Positions 18,630 through 27,163 of a stretch of DNA of 64,000 nt are shown here, in pieces (positions within the stretch are counted from its first letter, which is position 1; every line of letters starts with the position of its first letter). Source of the DNA: Cyclobacteriaceae bacterium (GTDB taxonomy: Bacteria; Bacteroidota; Bacteroidia; Cytophagales; Cyclobacteriaceae); contig JAIBBC010000003.1 in NCBI GenBank assembly GCA_019694875.1, forward strand, positions 310,001 to 374,000. The letters run 5' to 3'. The notes below the pieces were generated by a model. It was not told where the DNA came from and made no database searches. It saw only the letters and a program-made list of their open reading frames with translations. Made by a program: the position numbers and the translations under genes.

Positions 18630-21600
18630 TTAAAACTGAATGCTTGCACCAATGGTAAATGTTTTCGGAAGCGGATAGCGTCCGTTATCAATGTTCATAA
18701 ACGTAGCGCGGTTGTTGATCGCTCCCAGCTCAGGATCATAGCCGGAATATTTCGTGAACGTCTTCAGGTTTTGAGCCGATACATATACCCGGAATGAATT
18801 AACCCTAATCTTGTTGATCAAACTGCTCGGTATCGAATAACCCAATGTCACGTTCTGAATCCGCAGGTAAGAACCGTCTTCGATGAAGCGATTGGAAATC
18901 CGGATGTTGTTGTCATGCCACTGATTGTAACGCGGCATACTTGTGTTGGTATTCTCGGGAGTGTAGCGATCTTCAACAGTTTTCAACTGGTTATTGTACT
19001 GCGAACGCATGCCTTCTGTTTGAAGGCGTGAGTAGTTGAAAATATCAGCACCGTAAGAAGCATACAGGAATACAGAAAGATCGAAACCCTTGTAGCTGAA
19101 ATTGTTTGTCCATCCGAGCGTGAACTTTGGATTCGGGTTGCCAATGGTCTTAACGTCTTTCTCATCGATTACACCATCCTTGTTCAAATCTTTGTAGCGG
19201 ACATCGCCCAGCCACTGACCGTCTGGCTTCACGTCCAAACCCCAGTCTGTTCCATCATTCAATTCCTCCATCGACTTGAACAAACCATCGGTTACATAGC
19301 CATAGAATGCTCCAACGGGATAACCCTGACGCGACAGCGCTACAAGCACACGTGCGCCATATTCATCGAAATCACCGCGGATAGCCGCCTCTTTCGTGTT
19401 CAGGTAATCGAGGTTGTTTTTATAGTGGCTGAACACCAGCGTGCTCTTCCACTGCAGATCGGATGTAATGGAATGCGCACCTGTGATGCTGATGTCAATC
19501 CCGGTGTTGGTAATCTGTCCATCGTTCGCGATCGGAGTTTTAATGTCATCCCAGTTTGTTCCCAAACCTGAATACAGTCCCAGTTGGGTCGGAAGAAGCA
19601 TGTCGGTCGTAACCTTTTTATACACATCCAGCGTCAGGTCTAATTTCTTGAAAATTGTTGCGTCAATACCTCCGTTATAGGTTACAACCGATTCCCAGCT
19701 TAGATCAGGATTGGCCACGTTGTCGGGCATACTGCCCGGGCCGAATGGTGCAATGGCAATCAGGTTGATGTTCGAAGAGTATGCATTTGCACGACCTACT
19801 TCCTGGTTACCCACTACCCCGGCTCCCACTCTTACTTTTAGATAATCAAGCACCGGAAGATCGCGGGCGAATGATTCGTTCGTAACTGTCCATGAAGCAG
19901 ATACTCCGGGGAATGTTCCCCAGCGGCTGTTCGGACCAAATGCAGATGAACCATCCCGTCTGATTGAAGCACTGATTGCATAACGTTCGTCATACGAATA
20001 GTTCACACGCGCAAAGTATGATTCCATCGACCATTCGCCTGCACCTGCACCAATGCCCTGATTTTCAGATGCACCCGCATTCAGCGAAGGAAGATTGAGC
20101 GCCAGGTTGTTGCGGTTCGCGTTTATGTAATCGTATTTGGAAGCCTGCGCTTCATGACCCAGTGTGGCGAAAATGTTGTGCTTGCCGAACGAAACAGTAT
20201 AGTTCAGGTAATTTTTTACAGCCCAGTACAAACTGTTGGTTCGCTGTTCACGCAGTTTGCTCGGCCCGACAATTGTTTGATCTGTGCTGTCGTTTTCAAT
20301 CAGCGGCTGGTACGCTTTATCACTGCCCAGGTTAAAGTCGTAGTTAACTTCGTTTCGCAGCGTCAATCCTTTGATGACCTTGATTTCCGCAAACAGCGCC
20401 CCGAACGCGCGGCTGGTTATAGTGCGCACATCGCGGTAGTGCGCGAGCGCCACCGGGTTGTTTGCATTTCCAAACGTGGATCCTCCAATCGTTGTCTGCC
20501 CAACATAGTTTCCATACACGTCTTTCACAGGCGAAGCCGGGCTGTTATATAACACCGTGTTCGTAACGGCATCGAAACCATCCGAAAGACCAATCTTTTG
20601 ATTGCTACGCGATAGGTTGCTGGTAAAGCCCACATTCAGCCAGGGCTTGATTTCGTGATTGATGTTTGCGCGCAAAGAATAACGATCGAAGTTGGTTTCG
20701 ATCAACGTTCCCTGTTCACTGTAATATCCGCCAGAGAAATAGTAGGTTGTTTTATCCTGTCCGCCACTGAAAGCAAGCTGATGGCTGCTTACAATACCCG
20801 TTTGATAGATAGCGTCCTGCCAGTCGGTTCCTCTTCCGAGCAACGATGGATTGGCAAACTCAGGTGTCGGCAACTGGTTTCCACCCGTTACCGCGTTAAT
20901 CTCGTCAACGGTTTCATTCTGGTATTTGGCAAACTGGCGCAGATTCATTACCGGGAGTTTTTTAGGAATGTGCTTCACGCCATAAAATCCATCGTAGGTA
21001 ATCTTTCCTTCACCCGCCTTACCACGTTTCGTAGTAATAAGTACCACACCGTTTGCTGCGCGTGAACCGTAAATCGCCTGCGCGGATGCGTCCTTCAACA
21101 CATCGATTGATTCGATATCTGCCGGGTTGAGCGTTGCCAAAACACTTTGCGAAGTCTGGCCGCTTCCACCACCGAGGAAATTTGTTTCGAGCGATGTTAC
21201 CGGATTTTGAAACGGAACACCATCGATTACATAAAGCGGCTCGTTACCGTTAACGGAAGTAATTCCGCGTACGCGAACCGAAACACCACCCCCCGGTTGT
21301 CCACCGTTGCTTGTAACGGTTACACCGGAAAGCCGGCCCTGGATCGCCTGATCAATACCTGCTACCGGTAATGTTTTAAGATCTTTCTGATTAACCGAAG
21401 AGATTGACGTTGTCAAATCCGTTTTCTTTACCGAGCCGTACCCAATCACAACCACCTCGCTCAGTGCGGCAACATCTTCTTCCAGCGTAACCGACAAATT
21501 TGTTTGATTACCAACCGCAACCTCTGTGCTTTTATAGCCGATAAACGAAAAGACAAGTTTGTCGTCAGGTGAAACAACAAGCGTGAATTTTCCATTTTCA

Positions 21601-21785
21601 TCAGTTGTCGTTCCGTTGCTGGTTCCCTTCACGGCAATGCTAACGCCTGCCATGGGTTCACTCTTTGCATCTTTAACCACACCTGAAATCGTGGCCTGCT
21701 GGGCCTGCGCCAGCGCGGCTGAGAATAGCAGGAACATAAAGAGCCCTGCGAGTTTAATGGGTTTTACGAGTAACGCTCTTTTCAT
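18630..21785 (-). CDS. SusC/RagA-family TonB-dependent outer-membrane transporter
   Basis: 1051 aa. Signal peptide (LAGLFMFLLFSAALAQAQQ), then the carboxypeptidase-D-like domain common to SusC proteins (ATISGVVKDAKSEPMAGVSI near 30), a TonB-box-like stretch (LSEVVVIGYGSVKKTDLT near 115), the plug with RVRGITSVNGNEPLYVIDGVPF near 175, and a 22-stranded barrel ending in an aromatic (GASIQF). It imports oligosaccharides across the outer membrane using TonB energy, together with SusD. The ATG at 21785 starts the signal peptide; an upstream in-frame codon (21866) overlaps a separate small gene and is rejected. Confidence 0.96.
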   Translation of the reverse strand: MKRALLVKPIKLAGLFMFLLFSAALAQAQQATISGVVKDAKSEPMAGVSIAVKGTSNGTTTDENGKFTLVVSPDDKLVFSFIGYKSTEVAVGNQTNLSVTLEEDVAALSEVVVIGYGSVKKTDLTTSISSVNQKDLKTLPVAGIDQAIQGRLSGVTVTSNGGQPGGGVSVRVRGITSVNGNEPLYVIDGVPFQNPVTSLETNFLGGGSGQTSQSVLATLNPADIESIDVLKDASAQAIYGSRAANGVVLITTKRGKAGEGKITYDGFYGVKHIPKKLPVMNLRQFAKYQNETVDEINAVTGGNQLPTPEFANPSLLGRGTDWQDAIYQTGIVSSHQLAFSGGQDKTTYYFSGGYYSEQGTLIETNFDRYSLRANINHEIKPWLNVGFTSNLSRSNQKIGLSDGFDAVTNTVLYNSPASPVKDVYGNYVGQTTIGGSTFGNANNPVALAHYRDVRTITSRAFGALFAEIKVIKGLTLRNEVNYDFNLGSDKAYQPLIENDSTDQTIVGPSKLREQRTNSLYWAVKNYLNYTVSFGKHNIFATLGHEAQASKYDYINANRNNLALNLPSLNAGASENQGIGAGAGEWSMESYFARVNYSYDERYAISASIRRDGSSAFGPNSRWGTFPGVSASWTVTNESFARDLPVLDYLKVRVGAGVVGNQEVGRANAYSSNINLIAIAPFGPGSMPDNVANPDLSWESVVTYNGGIDATIFKKLDLTLDVYKKVTTDMLLPTQLGLYSGLGTNWDDIKTPIANDGQITNTGIDISITGAHSITSDLQWKSTLVFSHYKNNLDYLNTKEAAIRGDFDEYGARVLVALSRQGYPVGAFYGYVTDGLFKSMEELNDGTDWGLDVKPDGQWLGDVRYKDLNKDGVIDEKDVKTIGNPNPKFTLGWTNNFSYKGFDLSVFLYASYGADIFNYSRLQTEGMRSQYNNQLKTVEDRYTPENTNTSMPRYNQWHDNNIRISNRFIEDGSYLRIQNVTLGYSIPSSLINKIRVNSFRVYVSAQNLKTFTKYSGYDPELGAINNRATFMNIDNGRYPLPKTFTIGASIQF

Positions 21786-21810
21786 AGATGGTTGGGTTTT
21801 AAGTAGAGGG

Positions 21811-21951
21811 TTAGTAGAGAAAGATGCGAATGAGCACCAACACAAACAGCAGGGCACAAATCCCAAGTCCGATCTCTGAGATCAGCAGAAATCTGTTTGT
21901 TTTTGAGAGTCCCTTGAATCGTCCTCTCACCCGGCTGAACAGTTGTCCCAT
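21811..21951 (-). CDS. 46-aa single-helix membrane peptide at the head of the mannan operon
   Basis: An open frame of 46 codons with ATG at 21951 and TAA at 21811, ending 25 bp before SusC. The first 20 residues are basic (MGQLFSRVRGRFKGLSKTNR) and the rest forms one hydrophobic helix of about 20 residues. The positive-inside pattern and clean helix suggest a real inner-membrane peptide rather than noise. It is the first gene of the operon, directly after the palindromic operator region. No function is recognised; a role in TonB-dependent uptake or membrane signalling is only a guess. Confidence 0.6.
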   Translation of the reverse strand: MGQLFSRVRGRFKGLSKTNRFLLISEIGLGICALLFVLVLIRIFLY

Positions 21952-22331
21952 ACATCTTTCAATTCCTCAAATCTTCGGTTTTTACCACTCTTTAAAGGTG
22001 GGTAAATCGCTCAAAAAAGGGGGACAAACGTTTGCGAAAAAATAGTTTCTGCAAACATTTGCGGGATATGAACAAAAACCCACCGTCTTTAAACATTTAC
22101 CCCTGCTACACAGGACTTTGCGAAAGTGCTCTTTTTGAAGAACGTTTTGCTTTTCCCTGCTCCCGCAGACCGAAAGCCGATTGGCTCCCGCAAGTGCTGA
22201 ATACCTTGCTTCGCGCCACGCATGTAGCCCGGAATGCTACAGTTACTTTATTTTTGTGGCAAACCGGAAACTTTCAGCCTGCTTAAGCGTTATTCTGCAA
22301 GAAGATGATGCTCTAACAAGCGCACTCCGTA
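21952..22331. other. Divergent intergenic region with mannan operon promoter area
   Basis: 380 bp between the divergent operons. The left third (to about 22062) holds two 12-bp palindromes described separately. The remainder has no convincing gene in either direction. On the plus strand TATTTTTG at 22249-22256 fits the Bacteroidota -7 box TAnnTTTG but no TTTG is found at the right distance upstream, so it is only a weak promoter candidate for the plus-strand small genes. I could not place the promoter of the minus-strand operon. Confidence 0.5.
22024..22062. promoter_or_regulatory. Pair of LacI-type operator-like palindromes before the mannan operon
   Basis: Two near-palindromic 12-mers, acaaacgtttgc at 22024-22035 and gcaaacatttgc at 22051-22062, each differ by one base from the perfect palindrome GCAAACGTTTGC. 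Their centres are 27 bp apart. They lie 73-111 bp upstream of the first small gene of the operon. Palindromes of this size with a CG-type centre are typical of LacI-family regulators. A third copy (63173-63184) precedes the alpha-glucan operon. No LacI-family gene is in the window. Confidence 0.6.
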
Positions 22332-22616
22332 ATGTTCCAGAAGCTCACCATATTTCTGTTTGCACTCCTCCTTTCGGGCCCCGGTCTGGAAGTGAAAGCC
22401 GCAGGTTCTGTTTATGAAACAGAACGCTCTGAGCAGGTTGAGGTAACGGTTCGCGAAGCTTGCCATCCGATACAATCTATCCGGTTATCCGGAGGTTCTG
22501 CAGTCAGAAAACCCCTCGCCAGGGTACACCAGGCGAAACCTTCAAAAGTCCTTTCTTCACAATCACTACCCCTTCAGCGCAAGCTGAATATTCAAATTCG
22601 TCAGTTGCTGATTTGA
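22332..22616 (+). CDS. Small secreted protein of unknown function (doubtful gene)
   Basis: 94 aa. The first 23 residues look like a signal peptide (QKLTIFLFALLLSGPGLEVKA), followed by a basic, low-complexity mature part without recognisable domain. It is on the strand of the following small membrane protein and of TerC, away from the mannan operon. The composition after the signal is not strongly protein-like, so this may be chance; the signal peptide is the only support. Confidence 0.35.
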   Translation: MFQKLTIFLFALLLSGPGLEVKAAGSVYETERSEQVEVTVREACHPIQSIRLSGGSAVRKPLARVHQAKPSKVLSSQSLPLQRKLNIQIRQLLI

Positions 22617-22686
22617 TGATCAACGTGTTGTGGCGACTACAAAGTCGCTTTTCAATAGCATGTTGAACTCTTAACGATCAAATCTT

Positions 22687-22812
22687 ATGGCAACTTTTAA
22701 TAAGTACAATCAGGAGATTATTGTATGGATTGTTGTAGTCGCAGTTTTTACTGCATTGACAATCTTTGCTGTCAATTTTGGCGACATCCGTCATGCTGCG
22801 CTGTTTCAGTAG
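22687..22812 (+). CDS. 41-aa single-pass membrane peptide
   Basis: ATG at 22687, TAG at 22810-22812. The peptide has a polar head (MATFNKYNQE), one strong hydrophobic helix of about 20 residues rich in Ile, Val and Phe, and a short polar tail. It is the kind of small inner-membrane protein often left unannotated. It stands between the doubtful secreted protein and the 60-aa gene, 265 bp before the TerC gene. No family is recognised. Confidence 0.5.
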   Translation: MATFNKYNQEIIVWIVVVAVFTALTIFAVNFGDIRHAALFQ

Positions 22813-22863
22813 CGCTCATGCGAAGGAAGATTATCCTGTTAACCTTTAAATTTTTTTCAACAC

Positions 22864-23046
22864 ATGAAAACAAGCATGCTTGAATACATGAAAACCATAT
22901 TGAATAAAGTCAGCTTCGACAGAAGGCTATTCCGAAAAGAATACAAAAAGTCACACAGCTGGCTCACATCAACCGAGTTAACCGAACTAAAGAACTGGTT
23001 GCGCAAGCACGATCAACTCTCTGTCCGGCAATCATCCAATTTATAA
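22864..23046 (+). CDS. 60-aa basic protein of unknown function upstream of TerC
   Basis: 60 aa, ATG at 22864, no signal or membrane segment. The chain is rich in Lys and Arg (MKTILNKVSFDRRLFRKEYKK) and predicted mostly helical, with a plausible hydrophobic-face pattern (ILNKVSFDRRLF, ELKNWLRKH). Small proteins with this look, beginning with a KTVL/ILxKVSFDxxLF pattern, recur in Cytophagales as I recall, but I cannot name a family. It ends 30 bp before the TerC start and could be cotranscribed. Confidence 0.5.
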   Translation: MKTSMLEYMKTILNKVSFDRRLFRKEYKKSHSWLTSTELTELKNWLRKHDQLSVRQSSNL

Positions 23047-23076
23047 TCTAAAAATACCAAGACCTTCCAAACCAAC

Positions 23077-24000
23077 ATGAGTATGAGTAACGCGTCTATC
23101 CTTTGGCTAAGTTTCAATCTGTTTGTGCTGGCTATGCTAATCTTAGATTTAGGGGTTTTTCATCGCAAGTCGCACAAGGTAACCGTCAGGGAGGCGCTCG
23201 TGTGGACGGGGGTTTGGATTGGTCTTGCTTTTATTTTCAATACGTTCATTTATTACTACTTCGGGCCCGACAAAGCCTATGAGTTTTTTACAGGGTACCT
23301 GATCGAGAAGTCGCTGAGTGTTGACAACATCTTTGTCTTCATTATGATCTTTTCCTTTTTCAGCGTGCCCGAATCGTTGCAGCACAAAGTTTTGTTTTGG
23401 GGAATTGCCGGTGCACTGGTGATGAGGGTGATTTTGATTTTGGTGGGCGTGGAACTCATTCACCAGTTTCACTGGCTTATTTACATTTTTGGAGCATTCC
23501 TGATTTTCACCGGAATAAAATTCTTCAAGCAGGATCAGGTAGCCACGAATCCTGAAAACAATGCGTTGGTGAAACTTGTTCGAAAAGTTATTCCGGTAAC
23601 ACCGGATTTTGTCGGCAACTCTTTTTTCACACGCGCCAGTGGTAAACTGTTCGCTACACCCCTCTTTGTGGTGATGATTTTAATTGAAGTGAGCGACCTC
23701 ATTTTCGCGGTGGATTCGATCCCGGCCATCCTGGCAATCTCCGATGATTCATTCATCGTGTATACCTCAAACGTGTTCGCGATACTGGGTCTTCGTTCAT
23801 TGTATTTTGCACTGGCAGGAATTGAAAAGTACTTTATTTACCTGAAATACGGGTTGGCCGTTGTATTGATATTCATTGGTGTCAAGATGTGCGTAGCAGA
23901 TTTGTACCACATCCCGATCGAGATTTCATTATCCTTCATTGTACTTACACTGGGCGCCACGATGTTCTTTTCATTGGTGTTGAAGAAGAAATCGCAGTAA
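23077..24000 (+). CDS. TerC/Alx-family integral membrane protein
   Basis: 307 aa, about nine membrane helices. The family signature residues are present: LDLGVFHRK near residue 25, EKSLSVDNIFVF near 80 and EVSDLIFAVDSIPAILAIS near 205, with the conserved acidic residues inside helices. Length and the SVDN motif match the Alx branch rather than short TerC. Alx/TerC proteins are linked to manganese export and to metallating exported enzymes; older annotations call them tellurium resistance proteins. No riboswitch-like structure was recognised in the 30-bp gap upstream. ATG at 23077 is used; MSN at 23083 is an alternative. Confidence 0.93.
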   Translation: MSMSNASILWLSFNLFVLAMLILDLGVFHRKSHKVTVREALVWTGVWIGLAFIFNTFIYYYFGPDKAYEFFTGYLIEKSLSVDNIFVFIMIFSFFSVPESLQHKVLFWGIAGALVMRVILILVGVELIHQFHWLIYIFGAFLIFTGIKFFKQDQVATNPENNALVKLVRKVIPVTPDFVGNSFFTRASGKLFATPLFVVMILIEVSDLIFAVDSIPAILAISDDSFIVYTSNVFAILGLRSLYFALAGIEKYFIYLKYGLAVVLIFIGVKMCVADLYHIPIEISLSFIVLTLGATMFFSLVLKKKSQ

Positions 24001-24110
24001 CATTTCGTGGTGTTCAATACCAGAATAGGCCAGACGAGTTGGTCGACTACTCTATGAAACCTCCCTCCGTCACGCAATTAAGCCTCTGGCAAGAAAACTC
24101 ATATTTACTT

Positions 24111-24148
24111 AACAAATGTGAAACATATCTATTACATTCACGTTTGTT
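24111..24148. promoter_or_regulatory. 12-bp inverted repeat before the PadR gene, candidate operator
   Basis: Arms aacaaatgtgaa (24111-24122) and ttcacgtttgtt (24137-24148) match at 11 of 12 positions with a 14-bp spacer. The repeat ends 20 bp before the PadR start codon. PadR proteins are dimers that often repress their own promoter through long inverted repeats of this kind. Binding by this PadR is inferred from position. Confidence 0.6.
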
Positions 24149-24168
24149 GTATAAATACTCCCAAAATT

Positions 24169-24495
24169 ATGTCTGGTTACACCCTCGGAGAATTTGAAGA
24201 ACTGGTTTTGCTCATGGTCGCGGCACAGCACGATCAGGCCTATGGCGTTTCCATCCTGGAAGGCTTGGAAACTGAACTGGAACGAAAAGTGAACATCAGC
24301 GCTGTACACGTGGTGCTCAAGCGCATGGAAGAAAAAGGCTTTGTGAAATCGCGCTATGGCGGGATTACGGAAGACCGGGGTGGCAGACGTAAAAAGTTTT
24401 ATGTGATTACGGCCATCGGCAAGCGCATGCTCGATGAACAGCACGCACTGCGCAACAACATCTATAAGCGCATCCCTAAAATTTCATTCGGCTGA
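24169..24495 (+). CDS. PadR-family transcriptional regulator
   Basis: 108 aa. A winged-helix protein of the short PadR subfamily: LGEFEELVLLMVAAQHDQAYGVSI at the start, then the recognition region ISAVHVVLKRMEEKGFVKSRYGG and the wing with GGRRKKFYVITAIGKRML. It has only the DNA-binding domain and a short dimerisation helix. The ATG at 24169 is chosen because the family motif starts there; an upstream frame to 24118 runs through the inverted repeat. The stop TGA overlaps the start of the permease gene (TGATG), so the two are coupled. Regulators of this kind commonly control the permease encoded with them. Confidence 0.93.
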   Translation: MSGYTLGEFEELVLLMVAAQHDQAYGVSILEGLETELERKVNISAVHVVLKRMEEKGFVKSRYGGITEDRGGRRKKFYVITAIGKRMLDEQHALRNNIYKRIPKISFG

Positions 24496-27146
24496 TGCAA
24501 CCGCCTAAAAAAGCAATCGGTTTTTTGCGGTGGTTTTGCCGTGAAGATTACCTCGATGAAATTGAAGGTGATCTGACGGAGCTTTTCCAAAAAGAACATC
24601 CGCGCTCTGCACGCCTGGCGCGCTTCAACTTTTCGTGGCGCGTGCTGAAATATTTCAGACCGGGATTTATCCGGTCGTTTAACCCTTCAACCCATTCAAC
24701 CGGTATGTACAACAACTACTTTAAAATTGCGTGGAGAAATCTCATCCACAACAAAAGCTTCTCATCGCTCAACATTATCGGGCTGTCCATTGGCATGACT
24801 TGCTGCCTCATTCTGTTTCAGTATGTGGCGTTTGAATCGGGTTTCGATAACTTTCACGAACGTAAAGAGAACCTTTACCGCGTGTTGAGCGCCTATGCAC
24901 AAGGTGATGATCCGATGACACTCGGCCATGCCTACACGCCCCAGGCCATGGCACCTTCGCTGAAAGCGGCCGTTCCTGAGATTGTGAACATTTCGCGGGT
25001 GCACGAGGAGAACGCCATCGTGTTTAATCCGGATACTCCTGAAAAGGTTTTCGAAGAAGACCAAGGCCTGTATGTCGATGAAGCCTTTATGAAGATGTTT
25101 ACATTTCCGCTTGTCAGCGGAACGTTGAAACTCGCACCCGGCACGGTGCTGATTTCGGAAGCAACGGCCAGGAAATATTTTGGAAACACGCCAGCGGAAG
25201 GTCGGACGCTTGATGTAACGGGGAACATAGAAAAAACCTATACGGTTGCAGGCGTGTTCAAAAATGTTCCTGCCAACTCGCATTTGCAGTTTACCATGCT
25301 GCTGCCGGTGGAAGACCTGCTGAAAGGTCCGGACTACTCCACCGAGCCCGAAGGCGGCTGGAGCTGGAACAACTTCACAACCTACGTTGAACTCCATCCG
25401 CAGGCCGATCGTGAAGCGGTACGCCAGAAGATAACGGACGTAATGCTTAAGTATCGCGCGGACGCGTTGAAACAGCGGGGTGGAAAAAGCGTTCTTAACT
25501 TGCAGCCACTTTCCGACATCCACCTGAATTCGGAAATTGAGGCAGCCGGAACAATCGTCTCCGGAAGTTACAAGACACTATACTTCTTCTTGATTATCGG
25601 GTTGATCACGCTGGTGATTGCGCTGGTGAACTACATCAATCTGGCCACCGCCCGGGCATTGAACCGCTCGCGTGAAGTTGGCGTGCGCAAAGCCGTGGGT
25701 GCAAAACGTCAGGAACTGATTACACAGTTCTTATATGAATCGGCTTTTACCAACATCAGCGCCATGCTCATTGCACTTGTACTGACATTCGCGTTGCTGC
25801 CGGTTGTAAACGACATTGCAGAAACGCAATTAAGTGTGACACAATGGCTTGAGCCAACGTTCATACTCTCGCTGGCGGGAACGCTTGCCGCAGGAACATT
25901 ACTCGCGGGCCTCTACCCTGCTTTTGTGTTGTCATCGTTCCGGCCTGCCGCAGTACTAAAAGGAAAAAGCTCTCCGGTTTCCGGTCACTTCTGGCTTCGA
26001 AAAGGATTGGTAATCGTACAGTTTACTGCCTGCGTTGTGCTGATTGCGGGAACGGTAATCGTGTTTGACCAGTTACGTTATGCCCGCTCGATTGATCTCG
26101 GGCTCGATCTTAAGCAAGTTGTTGCTGTTCGTGCTCCGAGGATTCTAAGCCCAACTGCAAACCGCGGTATGGTTACCACAACCTTCGTGAATGAAATCCG
26201 GAAGCTTACAGGTGTGGAAGGTGCAGCAGTATCATCAAAATTACCCGGACAAGGTTTTAACTGGAACGGAGCTGCCATTCGCAAAACATCCGATGATCCT
26301 TCCAAGGCAATCCGGGGTGTGGCTACCTACATCGATTCGGCTTTTGCCAAATTATACGGACTGGAACTTGTAGCGGGAAAAGAATTCAATAAGGTAACGA
26401 TCCAGGAAGATACGGTCGACCAAACATGGAAGATCATGGTTAACGAAGCAACCGTAAAAACCCTGGGCTATGCTGCACCGGCTGACATCGTTAACGAAGA
26501 ACTTATGATCGGTGACTATCGTGCGCGGGTGATTGGTGTTTACAAAGATTTCAAGTGGTCGTCTGCGCACGAGGCCCAGCAGAACATTGTTTTCGGACGA
26601 ACCACCGGAGGAACCAATATCTCCGTGAAAGTGAACATGGACAATTTCCAGGAGCTTATTCACACAATCGAAAGTAAGTTCAACGCTATGTTTCCGGGCA
26701 ACCTGTTTCAATATTCGTTTGTAGACGATGGGTTCGCGCTGCAGTATAAAAACGATGAACGCTTTGCAAAACTGTTCAGCATATTCGCGGGCATGGCAAT
26801 TTTTATAGCATGTCTTGGTCTGTTCGGGCTGGTTGCATTTACCGCACAGCAGCGCACGAAAGAAATCGGCATGCGTAAAGTATTGGGTGCGAGTGTATCC
26901 GGAATTGTAACATTGTTAAGCAAAGACTTCATGTTGCTGGTGCTGATTGGTTTTGTGGCCGCAGTGCCGATCACGCTTTACATCATGAACCAGTGGTTGG
27001 AGAACTTTGCCGACCGCATTTCAATTGGTGTGGGTGTGTTTGCCATTGCGGGAATTATTGCCATGCTGGTAGCCATTTGTACCGTAAGCTGGCAGTCGTT
27101 TAAAGCTGCTGTGGCTAACCCGGTGAAGAGTTTACGGAGCGAATAA
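24495..27146 (+). CDS. ABC transporter permease of FtsX/MacB type with permease prefix domain
   Basis: 883 aa. The first 80 residues (AIGFLRWFCREDYLDEIEGDL) are the prefix domain seen in Bacteroidota permeases paired with PadR. Then come a first MacB-like periplasmic domain after a helix near 95 (SLNIIGLSIGMTCCLILFQY), an FtsX unit near 360-480 with NRSREVGVRKAVGAKRQ, a second MacB domain, and a second FtsX unit near 760-880 with RTKEIGMRKVLGASVSG. Such fused double permeases work with a separate ATPase, which is not in the window, and are thought to expel peptides or lipids or to transmit force across the membrane. Substrate unknown. Confidence 0.93.
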   Translation: MQPPKKAIGFLRWFCREDYLDEIEGDLTELFQKEHPRSARLARFNFSWRVLKYFRPGFIRSFNPSTHSTGMYNNYFKIAWRNLIHNKSFSSLNIIGLSIGMTCCLILFQYVAFESGFDNFHERKENLYRVLSAYAQGDDPMTLGHAYTPQAMAPSLKAAVPEIVNISRVHEENAIVFNPDTPEKVFEEDQGLYVDEAFMKMFTFPLVSGTLKLAPGTVLISEATARKYFGNTPAEGRTLDVTGNIEKTYTVAGVFKNVPANSHLQFTMLLPVEDLLKGPDYSTEPEGGWSWNNFTTYVELHPQADREAVRQKITDVMLKYRADALKQRGGKSVLNLQPLSDIHLNSEIEAAGTIVSGSYKTLYFFLIIGLITLVIALVNYINLATARALNRSREVGVRKAVGAKRQELITQFLYESAFTNISAMLIALVLTFALLPVVNDIAETQLSVTQWLEPTFILSLAGTLAAGTLLAGLYPAFVLSSFRPAAVLKGKSSPVSGHFWLRKGLVIVQFTACVVLIAGTVIVFDQLRYARSIDLGLDLKQVVAVRAPRILSPTANRGMVTTTFVNEIRKLTGVEGAAVSSKLPGQGFNWNGAAIRKTSDDPSKAIRGVATYIDSAFAKLYGLELVAGKEFNKVTIQEDTVDQTWKIMVNEATVKTLGYAAPADIVNEELMIGDYRARVIGVYKDFKWSSAHEAQQNIVFGRTTGGTNISVKVNMDNFQELIHTIESKFNAMFPGNLFQYSFVDDGFALQYKNDERFAKLFSIFAGMAIFIACLGLFGLVAFTAQQRTKEIGMRKVLGASVSGIVTLLSKDFMLLVLIGFVAAVPITLYIMNQWLENFADRISIGVGVFAIAGIIAMLVAICTVSWQSFKAAVANPVKSLRSE

Positions 27147-27163
27147 ATGCAAACCTTGACGGT

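Noticed and set aside
22032..22286. 84-codon plus-strand frame starting in the operator region
   Set aside because: It starts inside the palindromes, is rich in Cys, Arg and Pro like a random frame, and has no signal or domain.
24762..25523. 253-codon minus-strand frame opposite the ABC permease gene
   Set aside because: Antisense shadow of a clear family member; its translation has no recognisable domain.
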